Positions 8,617-16,800 of a DNA stretch of 64,000 bases are shown here, in pieces (within the stretch, counting starts at the first letter, position 1; each line of letters starts with the position of its first letter). Under the pieces are notes generated by a model. That model saw only the letters and a list, made by a program, of their open reading frames with translations. It ran no database searches and had not been told where the DNA came from. The translations under genes were made by a program, and so were the position numbers. Source of the stretch: VAZQ01 sp034669045 (GTDB taxonomy: Bacteria; Pseudomonadota; Alphaproteobacteria; Rhizobiales; Xanthobacteraceae); assembly GCA_034669045.1 (NCBI GenBank), contig JAXDOD010000115.1, forward strand, positions 12,932 through 76,931. Reading direction: 5' to 3'.

Positions 8617-9264
8617 CTAGTCGGCGGGTCCCGCAAAGAGCAGCAGATTTCCGTCCGGGTCTTTGATGATGAAGTTTCTCGCCCCCCAGGGTTGCGTCTT
8701 GAGCGTCTGGAAAAACGTAACGTTGGCGGACTGGAACTCAAGGAAGAGCTGCTTGATCTCGTCCGCCGTGGCAACTGTCATGGCTGCCGACAACAATTCG
8801 TCGCGATCTCTAAGCTCAGGATTGATCACGGGGCTGTCGACACATTTCAGATTGAGCTGTGCCGCATCTCGCTTAACTTGTGCATAGAAGGGTGGCTCGC
8901 CATAGCTGAATGAAATCGAGAAGCCGAGCTTGTTGGTGAAGAACGCGAGCGACGCTTTGATATCCGCGACAAACAATTCCGGTTCAGCAGCGATGATGAC
9001 CGCTTTGGAAGGGGAGTGCTCTGCATGATCCGACATGGTGGAGAGTCCTGTTTTGAGCGCCTGCCAGGTTGCGAACCCGTGCTGCCTCGCCACCAATTCC
9101 TGCGCGTCACTCAGCTTGAAGCTGTGTGCAAGCACGTCGGGATCTGTCATGTGCTGGTAGCGAGGAAGCAGCGCCCTGATCTGCGCGGCAACCGGATAGT
9201 ACCGGTCGCGATGCCAGCGCAGAACGAGCTTGGCTTGCTTCCTGAGGTTCTCGAGACTGGGCAC
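8617..9264 (-). CDS. VOC (glyoxalase/bleomycin-resistance-like) protein with an extra N-terminal domain
   Basis: The 215-residue protein has two parts. Residues 1-75 (MPSLENLRKQAKLVLRWHRD ... 'ELVARQHGFATWQALK') match the short helical module often found in front of ankyrin-repeat or VOC proteins in proteobacteria. Residues 85-215 form a VOC domain: 'AVIIAAEPELFVADIKASLAFFTNKLGFSISFSYGEPPFYAQVKRDAAQLNL' and 'GARNFIIKDPDGNLLLFAG', with the usual terminal 'DPDGN'. VOC proteins include dioxygenases, glyoxalases and drug-binding resistance proteins; no subtype can be fixed. An internal Met at about residue 77 could start a VOC-only form. Confidence 0.75.
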   Translation of the reverse strand: MPSLENLRKQAKLVLRWHRDRYYPVAAQIRALLPRYQHMTDPDVLAHSFKLSDAQELVARQHGFATWQALKTGLSTMSDHAEHSPSKAVIIAAEPELFVADIKASLAFFTNKLGFSISFSYGEPPFYAQVKRDAAQLNLKCVDSPVINPELRDRDELLSAAMTVATADEIKQLFLEFQSANVTFFQTLKTQPWGARNFIIKDPDGNLLLFAGPAD

Positions 9265-9496
9265 GGGCGCGCTACGGTTGACGTTGCGTAGGTGGGCATT
9301 GCCCCTTCGGCATTGCGCCGATGCGCCCTACATGCAGCGCGTTCAGAATGACCGAGGTGATTGACAATTGTCAATCATCCCGCGTCGCTTGAACAGGGAA
9401 TGGCTCTGCTGAGCCATTCTCGATCCGTCGCACAACGTTTCCCGATACGTCGCACAATGGATTGTCCCGGCTTTGGTCACGGCAAATTCAAGACGA

Positions 9497-9688
9497 TCAC
9501 ATTCCCATGAAATCCGCCCTGGCATCCACCTCTTCCCCCGTCCGTTTCAGAACCTTGGCAATGGCTCCGTATGTATCACCCCTGCGCAGGGCGCTCAAAA
9601 TGTAGTCCATTTCTTCTCTGATCCACGGCTTGCCGCTGTTCCTGAGGTCATCATTTGGTGCGATCGTCTTATCGGAGTCGTCAGTCAT
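9497..9688 (-). CDS. Small helical (SANT/Myb-like) protein
   Basis: A 63-residue acidic protein starting MTDDSDKTIAPNDDLRNSGK. The segment 'KPWIREEMDYILSALRRGDTYGAIAKVLKRTGEEV' resembles a Myb/SANT helix-turn-helix of small alphaproteobacterial regulators: a tryptophan, an acidic helix, then 'IAKVLKRT'. The start has a purine-rich leader (GAAAGGCGAGG). It is isolated between repeats and the VOC gene, and its function is unknown. Confidence 0.6.
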   Translation of the reverse strand: MTDDSDKTIAPNDDLRNSGKPWIREEMDYILSALRRGDTYGAIAKVLKRTGEEVDARADFMGM

Positions 9689-9754
9689 GAGCCTCGCCTT
9701 TCGGAACCTATCTGCCGAACCTGAACAGCAAGCGTAGCCTGTAGCCCGTAGCCT

Positions 9755-9866
9755 GTAGGGCGCAATAAGCGTAGCGCATTGCGCCGCTTCGAAGGCCGAT
9801 CCGCTGCCGGGTGGATGTGGGAGGCAGCTTTAGATGGCGCAATGCGCTGCGCTTATTGCGCCCTAC
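9755..9866. repeat. Dispersed palindromic repeat (family A), copy 2
   Basis: The same element as 8438-8548, same orientation, with near-identical arms (one changed base in the left arm) and a slightly diverged centre. Two copies 1.2 kb apart flank the VOC and SANT-like genes, so the intervening segment could be deleted or duplicated by recombination. Confidence 0.85.
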
Positions 9867-9934
9867 GCTTGACCGGAGCATGTCCCGCTCCTGTTGAACC
9901 GGTCCACCATCCGCTCGTTGCCGCGAAAGCAAGC

Positions 9935-10019
9935 GTAGCCCGGATGGAGCGCAGCGCAATCCGGGTTGCTCGTCCGCAACACAACAGCCCCGGATTTCGC
10001 TTCGCTGCATCCGGGCTAC
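9935..10019. repeat. Dispersed palindromic repeat (family B), copy 2
   Basis: An 85-base inverted repeat beginning GTAGCCCGGATGGAGCGCAG and ending GCATCCGGGCTAC, homologous to 2517-2598. The surrounding 9689-10235 interval holds only repeats and no supported gene. Confidence 0.8.
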
Positions 10020-10235
10020 GGATGCGCTATGGGCAATCGCTTCGACGCTTCGGCCATGCAGCGGCGGCATGGCTGGAGCGGCGCGGGCATCGCCGCGCCG
10101 AGGATCGCGGCGATGCCCCCGTACACAATCATGCTCGGCTCCGAGCATGCGGGCTGCTACGAGCAGTTCCCTCCGGGATTCCCGGGGTTTTGCCCGCGGC
10201 CCTGCGCGCCGCGCATGACTTATGTTCATAGGAAT

Positions 10236-10251
10236 TGTTTCACGTGAAACG
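10236..10251. promoter_or_regulatory. parS: Candidate parS chromosome-partition site
   Basis: The sequence TGTTTCACGTGAAACG contains a perfect 14-base palindrome GTTTCACGTGAAAC. It matches 15 of 16 bases of the widely conserved ParB-binding site parS (TGTTTCACGTGAAACA). In bacteria with ParABS systems parS sites cluster near the replication origin and load ParB, which then recruits ParA and SMC; in alphaproteobacteria MipZ also responds to ParB. A chance match to a 14-base palindrome is improbable in 64 kb. ParB itself is not in this window. Confidence 0.75.
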
Positions 10252-10317
10252 TCGGTCCGCTCTTTATTCCTCAACCTTCAGTCCCTATATTGAGGCTGCC
10301 GGCGCAAGCCGGCTATG

Positions 10318-10612
10318 GCGATAAATGGCCGTCGTAATAAACCATTCGGACCCGGGGGCAGTACCCGGCGCCTCCACCCGAGCCCGGCGCGGACGGGCTT
10401 CGGCGGGGGCGAAACAGGATCGACGAGGGCGTAAAGGGCGTGCTTTTGCTCGGCATGGTTCCGCCGTTATCGGGCCGTTCCATAGTTGCAAATGACAACT
10501 ATGCTCCGGTTGCTCAGGCCGCGTAAGCGGTTTGAAAAGCCGAACTGAAGTCCTGACGGGTTAAGCTCCGGCAGGCGGGGTTCGGAGGCACCTGGCAACA
10601 GAAGCCTCCACT
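10318..10612 (+). ncRNA. ssrA: tmRNA, circularly permuted two-piece form
   Basis: The tmRNA rescues stalled ribosomes and tags the nascent chain for proteolysis. The acceptor piece comes first and ends 'GGCAGTACCCGGCGCCTCCACC' (T-arm and acceptor strand, to about 10380). After a loop of about 24 bases the coding piece starts at 10405 with GGGGGCGAAACAGGATCGAC, whose 5' bases pair with the acceptor strand CGCCTCC. The tag reading frame is at 10488-10526 (GCA resume codon to TAA): ANDNYAPVAQAA. The end 'CTGGCAACAGAAGCC' is the conserved pseudoknot segment. This order is the permuted arrangement of alphaproteobacteria. Outer ends are approximate. Confidence 0.93.
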
Positions 10613-10718
10613 TCCCATTCTCTATGCAAAACCCGCAAATGCGGCTGGCGCCGGGCGCCGGGCGCGCTAGCATCCGGGAGCTTTGAGTCTGCACCCGGCA
10701 GGAGCAAAGGGCCCCCAC

Positions 10719-11297
10719 ATGGCCGTCGACCACATCCGCTACGATATCCTGGCGCAGGAGGCGCTGCGCGGCGTCGTGCGCAGCGTGATCGAGGACGCCG
10801 CCAAGAACGGACTGCCGGGCGAGCACCATTTTTTCATCTCCTTCGACACCTGCGCCGAGGGCGTGCGGATGTCGCCGCGCATGAAGGCGCAATATCCGCA
10901 GGAGATGACGGTGGTCCTGCAGCACCAGTTCTGGGACCTCACGGTCAGCGACACCGGCTTCGAGGTCGGGCTGTCGTTCGGCGGCATGGCGGAGCGGGTC
11001 GGGGTCCCGTTCGCGGCGATCAAGGGGTTTTTCGACCCGTCGGTGCAGTTCGGCCTGCAGTTCCAGGAGATCGCCGAGGGCGAAGCGAACGCGCCCGCGG
11101 AGGCGCCGGCGCCCGCCCCGGCCGGACCGGCGCGTCCGCCCGCCGAACACAAGCGCTCACGCACGACGCCGGGGATCGCCGCCCCGCCGGCGGCGGCCAA
11201 TGCGCCGCCCGAGCCGCCGGCCCGGTCCGATGACGAGCCCGACAAGCCGTCCGGCGGCGGCGAAGTGGTCCGGCTTGACCGCTTCCGCAAGAAATAG
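10719..11297 (+). CDS. sspB: SspB-type ClpXP adaptor (alpha class)
   Basis: SspB binds ssrA-tagged proteins and delivers them to the ClpXP protease. The 192-residue protein starts at ATG 10719 after AGGAG. Residues 1-115 form the peptide-binding core (MAVDHIRYDILAQEALRGVV, 'GEHHFFISFDTCAEGVRMSPRM', 'MTVVLQHQFWDLTVSDTGFEVGLSFGGMAERVGVPFAAIKGFFDPSVQFGLQF'). A long Pro/Ala linker follows, then a C-terminal 'EVVRLDRFRKK' motif that docks ClpX. The gene lies about 100 bases downstream of ssrA, so tag and adaptor genes are neighbours. fumC follows 17 bases later and may be co-transcribed. Confidence 0.95.
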   Translation: MAVDHIRYDILAQEALRGVVRSVIEDAAKNGLPGEHHFFISFDTCAEGVRMSPRMKAQYPQEMTVVLQHQFWDLTVSDTGFEVGLSFGGMAERVGVPFAAIKGFFDPSVQFGLQFQEIAEGEANAPAEAPAPAPAGPARPPAEHKRSRTTPGIAAPPAAANAPPEPPARSDDEPDKPSGGGEVVRLDRFRKK

Positions 11298-11314
11298 CGC
11301 GCGGCCGTCCCGCG

Positions 11315-12718
11315 ATGGCCGAGAAACCCGCCCGCACGCGCATCGAGAGCGACACCTTCGGCCCGATCGAGGTGCCCGCCGACCGCCTGTGGGGCGCCCA
11401 GACCGAGCGCTCGCGCCGCAACTTCCGCATCGGCGAGGAGCGCATGCCGATACCGGTCATCCGCGCCCTCGCCATCGTCAAGCGCGCCGCCGCCGAGGTG
11501 AACCACGCGCTCGGCCTGCTCGATGCCCGCCGCGCCAAGGCGATCGCGCGCGCGGCGCAGGAGGTGATCGACGGCAAGCTCGACGACCATTTCCCGCTGG
11601 TGGTCTGGCAGACCGGCTCCGGCACCCAGAGCAACATGAACGTCAACGAGGTGATCGCCGCGCGCGCCAACATGATGCTCGGCGGCAAGCCGGGCGACAA
11701 GGCGCCGGTGCACCCGAACGATCACGTCAACATGAGCCAGTCGTCGAACGACTGTTTCCCGACCGCCATGCACGTGGCGGCGGTGCAGGAGATCACGCAG
11801 CGGCTGTTGCCGGCGCTCGCCAAGCTGCAGGCCGCGCTCGACAGGAAAACCAGGGAATTCGCGCGCATCGTGAAGATCGGCCGCACCCACACGCAAGATG
11901 CGACGCCGCTCACGCTCGGGCAGGAATTCTCCGGCTATGCCGCGCAGGTGAAGCGCGGCCGCGCGCGCGTGCAGGAGACGCTCAAGCACCTTTATCCGCT
12001 GGCGCAGGGGGGCACCGCGGTCGGCACCGGCCTCAACAGCAAGCCGCAGTTCGCAAAGCGGGTGGCCAGGCGCATCGCGGCGCTGACCGGCCTGCCCTTC
12101 GTCACCGCGCCCAACAAGTTCGAGGCGCTGGCATCGCACGACCCGATCGTGTTCGCCCAGGGAGCGCTCGCATCGGCCGCGACCGGCCTATTCAAGATCG
12201 CCAACGACATCAGGCTGCTGGCGTCGGGGCCGCGCTCCGGCCTCGGCGAACTGATCCTGCCGGAGAACGAGCCCGGCTCCTCGATCATGCCGGGCAAGGT
12301 GAACCCGACCCAATGCGAGGCGATGACCATGGTGTGCTGCCAGGTGTTCGGCAATCAGGCCACGATCACGGTCGCCGCCAGCCAGGGCCACTTCGAGCTC
12401 AACGTCTACAAGCCGGTCATCGCCTACGACCTGCTGCAGTCGATCCGGCTGCTCGCCGATGCCGCGGTGTCGTTCACCGACCATTGCGTCGCCGGCATCC
12501 GCGCCAACGAGCCGCGCATCCGCGAGCTGATGCAACGCTCGCTGATGCTGGTCACCGCGCTGGCGCCCAAGATCGGCTACGAGCGGGCGGCCGCGATCGC
12601 CAAGGCCGCGCATGCGAACGGCACCACCTTGCGCGATGAGGCGCTGCGCCTCGGCTACGTCTCGGCGGCCGATTTCGACCGGCTGGTGCGGCCCGAGACG
12701 ATGATTCGCCCCGGCTGA
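11315..12718 (+). CDS. fumC: Class II fumarate hydratase
   Basis: FumC catalyses the reversible hydration of fumarate to L-malate in the TCA cycle; it is an oxygen-stable homotetramer without an iron-sulfur cluster. The 467 residues carry the superfamily signature 'GSSIMPGKVNPTQCE' near residues 319-333, the substrate-binding 'SGTQSNMNVNEV', 'NDHVNMSQSSND' and the catalytic 'GRTHTQDATPLTLGQEF'. An RBS-like run is weak, but start and length match the family. It is followed after 549 bases by the DUF4169 / RHH pair that commonly accompanies fumC in Rhizobiales. Confidence 0.97.
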   Translation: MAEKPARTRIESDTFGPIEVPADRLWGAQTERSRRNFRIGEERMPIPVIRALAIVKRAAAEVNHALGLLDARRAKAIARAAQEVIDGKLDDHFPLVVWQTGSGTQSNMNVNEVIAARANMMLGGKPGDKAPVHPNDHVNMSQSSNDCFPTAMHVAAVQEITQRLLPALAKLQAALDRKTREFARIVKIGRTHTQDATPLTLGQEFSGYAAQVKRGRARVQETLKHLYPLAQGGTAVGTGLNSKPQFAKRVARRIAALTGLPFVTAPNKFEALASHDPIVFAQGALASAATGLFKIANDIRLLASGPRSGLGELILPENEPGSSIMPGKVNPTQCEAMTMVCCQVFGNQATITVAASQGHFELNVYKPVIAYDLLQSIRLLADAAVSFTDHCVAGIRANEPRIRELMQRSLMLVTALAPKIGYERAAAIAKAAHANGTTLRDEALRLGYVSAADFDRLVRPETMIRPG

Positions 12719-13267
12719 GCCTCGCCCCGGGCACCGCCGCAGGCTGCCAACGGTGCAATGCAACCGTCTGCTAAGCCATTCCCGCGGACGGGCGTTGAAT
12801 CCCAGATTTCAACTTATAATCAGGGTGTTCCGCGCAATTTCAAGTCCAGCCGAGATCACACGAAACATTTGTGACAAACGGATGCGCGGCGGTGCCGGAA
12901 GACGCGTTGTTTTGCGATCCGTGCAGTCGCTTGACGTAAGGTTTCGTCGTCACGATCAGCAGTATTTCTGTCTGCATCGACAGCTCTATTGAGACGATTC
13001 CAAGCCGGGGGCCCGATGGACTAACTATCGCGCAAAGGACATACTTTTACTGCTAAATGAAAGGTATCTATCTGCTCCACGCTCACCCAGGTGTGTTTGA
13101 AGAGCCTCACGAAAGACGCTGCATAATGGTAAGACTTGCCTACAATTATAGTCCTGCGGCGTTCCTGAATGTTCTCCAGTGCCACGGTATGGGCGTATTT
13201 AGCGCAGAAACACGGGTCCAAGCCGGGCCCGAACACTCAACAGACCCGGCTACCATCGGGCTGAGGG
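12719..13267. other. Intergenic stretch, no supported gene
   Basis: A 549-base gap of lower GC than its surroundings. It contains short open frames on both strands (for example 13057-13275 plus and 13021-13236 minus) that mirror each other, lack a convincing RBS and show no family-like sequence. No tRNA, terminator or known riboswitch was recognised. It may hold the promoter of the DUF4169 gene or a degraded gene. Confidence 0.4.
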
Positions 13268-13456
13268 ATGGGTGACGTCATCAATCTTCGCAAGGCACGC
13301 AAGCAAGCCAAGCGCAAGCTCGGCGAGCAGCGTGCGGACGCCAACCGCCTCCTCCACGGTCGCAGCAAGGCCGAGCGCATTCTCGAAGCGGCGCGCCAGG
13401 CAAAAGACCGTCGGAGACTCGATCAACACCGGATCGAAACGGGAGACGAGCGATGA
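13268..13456 (+). CDS. DUF4169 family protein
   Basis: A 62-residue, very basic helical protein starting MGDVINLRKARKQAKRKLGE, the hallmark of DUF4169, with 'RADANRLLHGRSKAERILEAARQAKDRRRLDQHRIE'. The family is confined to alphaproteobacteria and has no known function; the charge pattern suggests nucleic-acid or ribosome contact. The stop overlaps the start of the next gene (ATGA at 13453-13456). Confidence 0.88.
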   Translation: MGDVINLRKARKQAKRKLGEQRADANRLLHGRSKAERILEAARQAKDRRRLDQHRIETGDER

Positions 13457-13731
13457 AATCGCCGGTAGTCAAACGCTCCATCGTCATCGCCGGTCATAAG
13501 ACCAGCGTCAGCCTGGAGGATGCGTTCTGGAAGGGGCTGAAGGAGATCGCCGGGGGCCGCGACATGACCCTGTCCGAGCTCGTCGCGGCAATCGACCAGG
13601 ACCGGCGCCACGGCAACCTGTCGTCGGCGATCCGCCTGTTCGTGCTCGACTACTATCAAAGTCAGCTCGGCATGGTGAGCAGCGAACGCAGCGCACCGCG
13701 CGAGCTGATGGCGGCCCGGCAAGCGTCCTAG
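13453..13731 (+). CDS. Ribbon-helix-helix domain protein
   Basis: A 92-residue protein of the RHH_4-like group: 'VKRSIVIAGHKTSVSLEDAFWKGLKEIAGGRDMTLSELVAAIDQDRRHGNLSSAIRLFVLDYY'. The N-terminal strand plus two helices form a MetJ/Arc-type DNA-binding dimer in related proteins, yet members of this family have no proven target. It is translationally coupled to the DUF4169 gene (ATGA overlap). The pair and nearby fumC form a conserved alphaproteobacterial neighbourhood. Confidence 0.87.
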   Translation: MKSPVVKRSIVIAGHKTSVSLEDAFWKGLKEIAGGRDMTLSELVAAIDQDRRHGNLSSAIRLFVLDYYQSQLGMVSSERSAPRELMAARQAS

Positions 13732-13826
13732 GCCTCGTCGGCTCGACGAAGATGGCAGCGCGGTTCCTGGACCACCTCTGAGTTGCCGCGCGCGGAGTTA
13801 CGCCGGCGCAAGTCTACCGCAGGGCC

Positions 13827-16800
13827 TCACGGCCGGGTCGCGTTCTCCCACAGGGTGCTGCCGCGGGACGCGGGCGGAAGAAACGAGGGCGGCGGCTGCA
13901 CCTGACGCGGCCCGCCTGACGTCGGCGGGCGCAGATCAAGCGGCGGCGGCAGCGCCGGTGCCTGTCCGGTGGTCGGCGCCGGCGGGCGCGGCCGGACGAC
14001 CTGTGTCTCCGGCACGCTACGCGCGGCGCGAGGCGGCGTGGCGCTCGCCGGCGGTGACGATGCGGGCGGCGTGACCGCGGGCGCCGCAGGTGCGCTCGGA
14101 TTGACCGGCTGCTCGCGGCCGGATTCCAGCGCATCGATGCGTTTGGTCTGGTTCTCGACGGCGCGCAGAGCGAGCCAGCTCGACAGCGCCACGACCTCGA
14201 GCGTCCGCGTGGGCGCATCGACCGGGCCCTTGAGCGCAATGCCGATTTCGGGCCGGGTGCCGGCCGGAGCGTCGCTGCGCGCGGCGCCTGAGAACGTCAG
14301 CCTGGCATCGAGAACGTCGTGCGCGAGGTCCACGCTGCCGCCGAGCGCGAGATCGGCGCCGTGCGCGCGCACCACCGTGTTGCCGAGGCGCGCCTGGCCG
14401 GCCGCGACCACGATCTCGCCCTCGGCCAGCGGGATCGACAGCGCGCCGTTGCCGAGCGCCTGCTCCATGCGCTCGCGGATTCGGTTCACGTCGATCGGCA
14501 GGCCCTGGTCGACGCTGCGGATCACCGCGTCGAACGCCGCCGGATCGAGGCGCAGGATGCGTCCGTCCTGCACCGTGAAGGTGCCGCTGCCCTTGAGCGA
14601 TCCGATCAGCGCGATCGGGCTGCGCCCGTTGCCTTCCAGGTCGACATCGATCGTGAGACGGCCCGACAGCGGCGGCGGACCGCCGCGGATGAGCTCCGCG
14701 AGATCGGCGCTGGCGAATCTCAGACGGGTATGCGCGGTGACGCCGTCGGCGCCGCGCTGGAACATCATGTCGCCGGCAACACGGCCGCCCGCGAGTGTTC
14801 CATCGATGTCTTCAAAGGCCAGTTCCGAGGGTCCGAACTGCAGGATGCCGCGCACGTTCTTGGCCGCGAGCCTGGGCGTGACCGAAACATGCGCCGAGCG
14901 CATCGCGATCTGACCGCTGAAGCCGCCGAGCAATCCCGGCTCGAAGGGTTCCGACGGCCACATCGCGGTCGCGCGGCCGGCTTGGGCGGGCGCCCCAATC
15001 GCCGCCGCGATCGCCGACGGCAGATTGATCTCGCCGAGCTCGATGTCGCCGTCGACGCTCATCGGCTGCGCCAGGCCGAGCTTCAGGCGTCCGCCGATTT
15101 CGGTGCCCGCGATCTTGCCGAGGAGGTCGTTCAGGCTGACCGTGCCTTCAGCCAGGGCCAGATTGGCCGTGAGCGCCGTCGCCAGCGTCTCCGCCGGGCG
15201 GCCGGCCGCGACCGGACGCTGCGTGCGCAGGTTTGCGCTCCCGACCTTCAACGCAAGGCTTGCGGTCGGCCCCTGGCTGCCCGTCAGCCGGACCGTTCCC
15301 TTGGCGGCGAGGTCGAGGCCGCCCGCGACGAGCTGGCCATCGACCGCCGCATCGCCGTCGAGCGACCCGCTCGCCGTGAGGTTCAGCCGGCCCGCGCGCT
15401 GATCGACGGCCACGATCTGATCGAGGCCCAGGAGCTCTACCAGCGTGCGGCCGTCGCCGGCCTCGATGCGACCGGCGAGCTTGACCTTCGCGGCACCGAG
15501 CTGGGACAGACGTTCCGCCGTGAAGACGTCGCCGGCGCCATCGGCGTCGCCTTGCAGGTTGACCCGGAAGGCGCCGGCGCTGCCGCCGATGATGAACTGC
15601 GTGCTGGCAGGCGCGCCTGCCGGCCGCGCGGCGTCGCCATTCACGGTGAGCGAGGCGGTCAGCTTGGCCGGGATGAAGCGTGTCGCCCGGCGGCGGAACT
15701 CGGGCACCGCCTGCGGCGCGAACTTCTCCAGCAGCGTCGCTACGCCGTCGAGCGAGCGCGCATCGAGGTCGAGCGTGATGGCGCCGCGCGGCGAGGCGGT
15801 ACGCGTGTCGATGCGCCCTTTGGCGGCCAGCGCGGCGCCGCCGAAATCGCCGATCGCGAAACGCTCGATCTCGAGCCCGCGCCGGTCGAACTGCAGGCTC
15901 ACGTCCGCGCGCCGCGCCTCCACGCCGGCAATCGACGCGCGGTCGACCTTGACCGCCAGCGCACCCTCGCGCGGCCACTCGAACGCCGTGCCCGCGAACA
16001 CACCTTGCGCCAGCCCATAGGCACGGTCGAGATCGAGCTCGGGCGCGCTCAGCACGGCCTCGATGCGCGGCGGGCGCTCGCCGCTCGCCCAGGAATAGGA
16101 GAGCCGGCCTTCCAGCGCCATGCGGTCGAGATCGGCCTTGAGCCCGTCGATGGCGATCATCTCGCTGCCGATGGTGACGTCGCCGACCGCGCGCAGCGCA
16201 CCCGCGCTGATCGCCTGCACGTCGTTGCGGTCCGACAGCCAAGCGAGCAGCGCGCGCGGATCGCGCGCCTCGACCTTGGCCCGGCCGGCAAAGCCGATGC
16301 TCTTGGCTGTGAGATTGAGGCGCCCGCTCAGGCCAACCTGGGTCCCGCCGGGCGCGCGGAAATCCAGCACATCGACATTGAAGGCGTCGCGGTCCGCCCG
16401 CACCTCGCCGCTCACGCGCTGCAGCGTGGCGCCGGCAAGCATCACGTTTTCGGCGCTGACGACGAGCTTGAGCGGGATCGGCAGGCGTTGGGTGCCGCCG
16501 AAATAGTCCGCGAACGCCTTCACGGCGACCAGCGGTCGCCGGCGCGTCGCCTCCGGCAGCGCGAGCATGCGGTCGAGGTCGACCTGGGTCGAGGACAGGC
16601 CGACGGCGAGCTGCGGGTCCTGACCGAAGGTCAGGTTTGCGTTGCCGCGCAGCTTGATCGCGCGTTCGTCCGGGCCGTACTGGAACTCGACCTGCTCCAG
16701 CGTGGCCCCTGTCGCGTCGCCCTTGATGCGGCTGGTCACGCGCCACGGCTCGATGATGCCGTCGGGCGCGCGTCCCACCGGACGCGCCAATTGCAAGGTG

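Noticed and set aside
9355..9375. Short palindrome TTGACAATTGTCAA as a regulator site
   Set aside because: A 14-base palindrome could be an operator, but no gene start fits and no second copy was seen.
8438..10019. A CRISPR array
   Set aside because: The repeats are few, long, palindromic and irregularly spaced, without spacers or cas genes.
13021..13275. Paired short open frames on both strands
   Set aside because: They mirror each other, have no RBS of note and no recognisable family; region left as non-coding.
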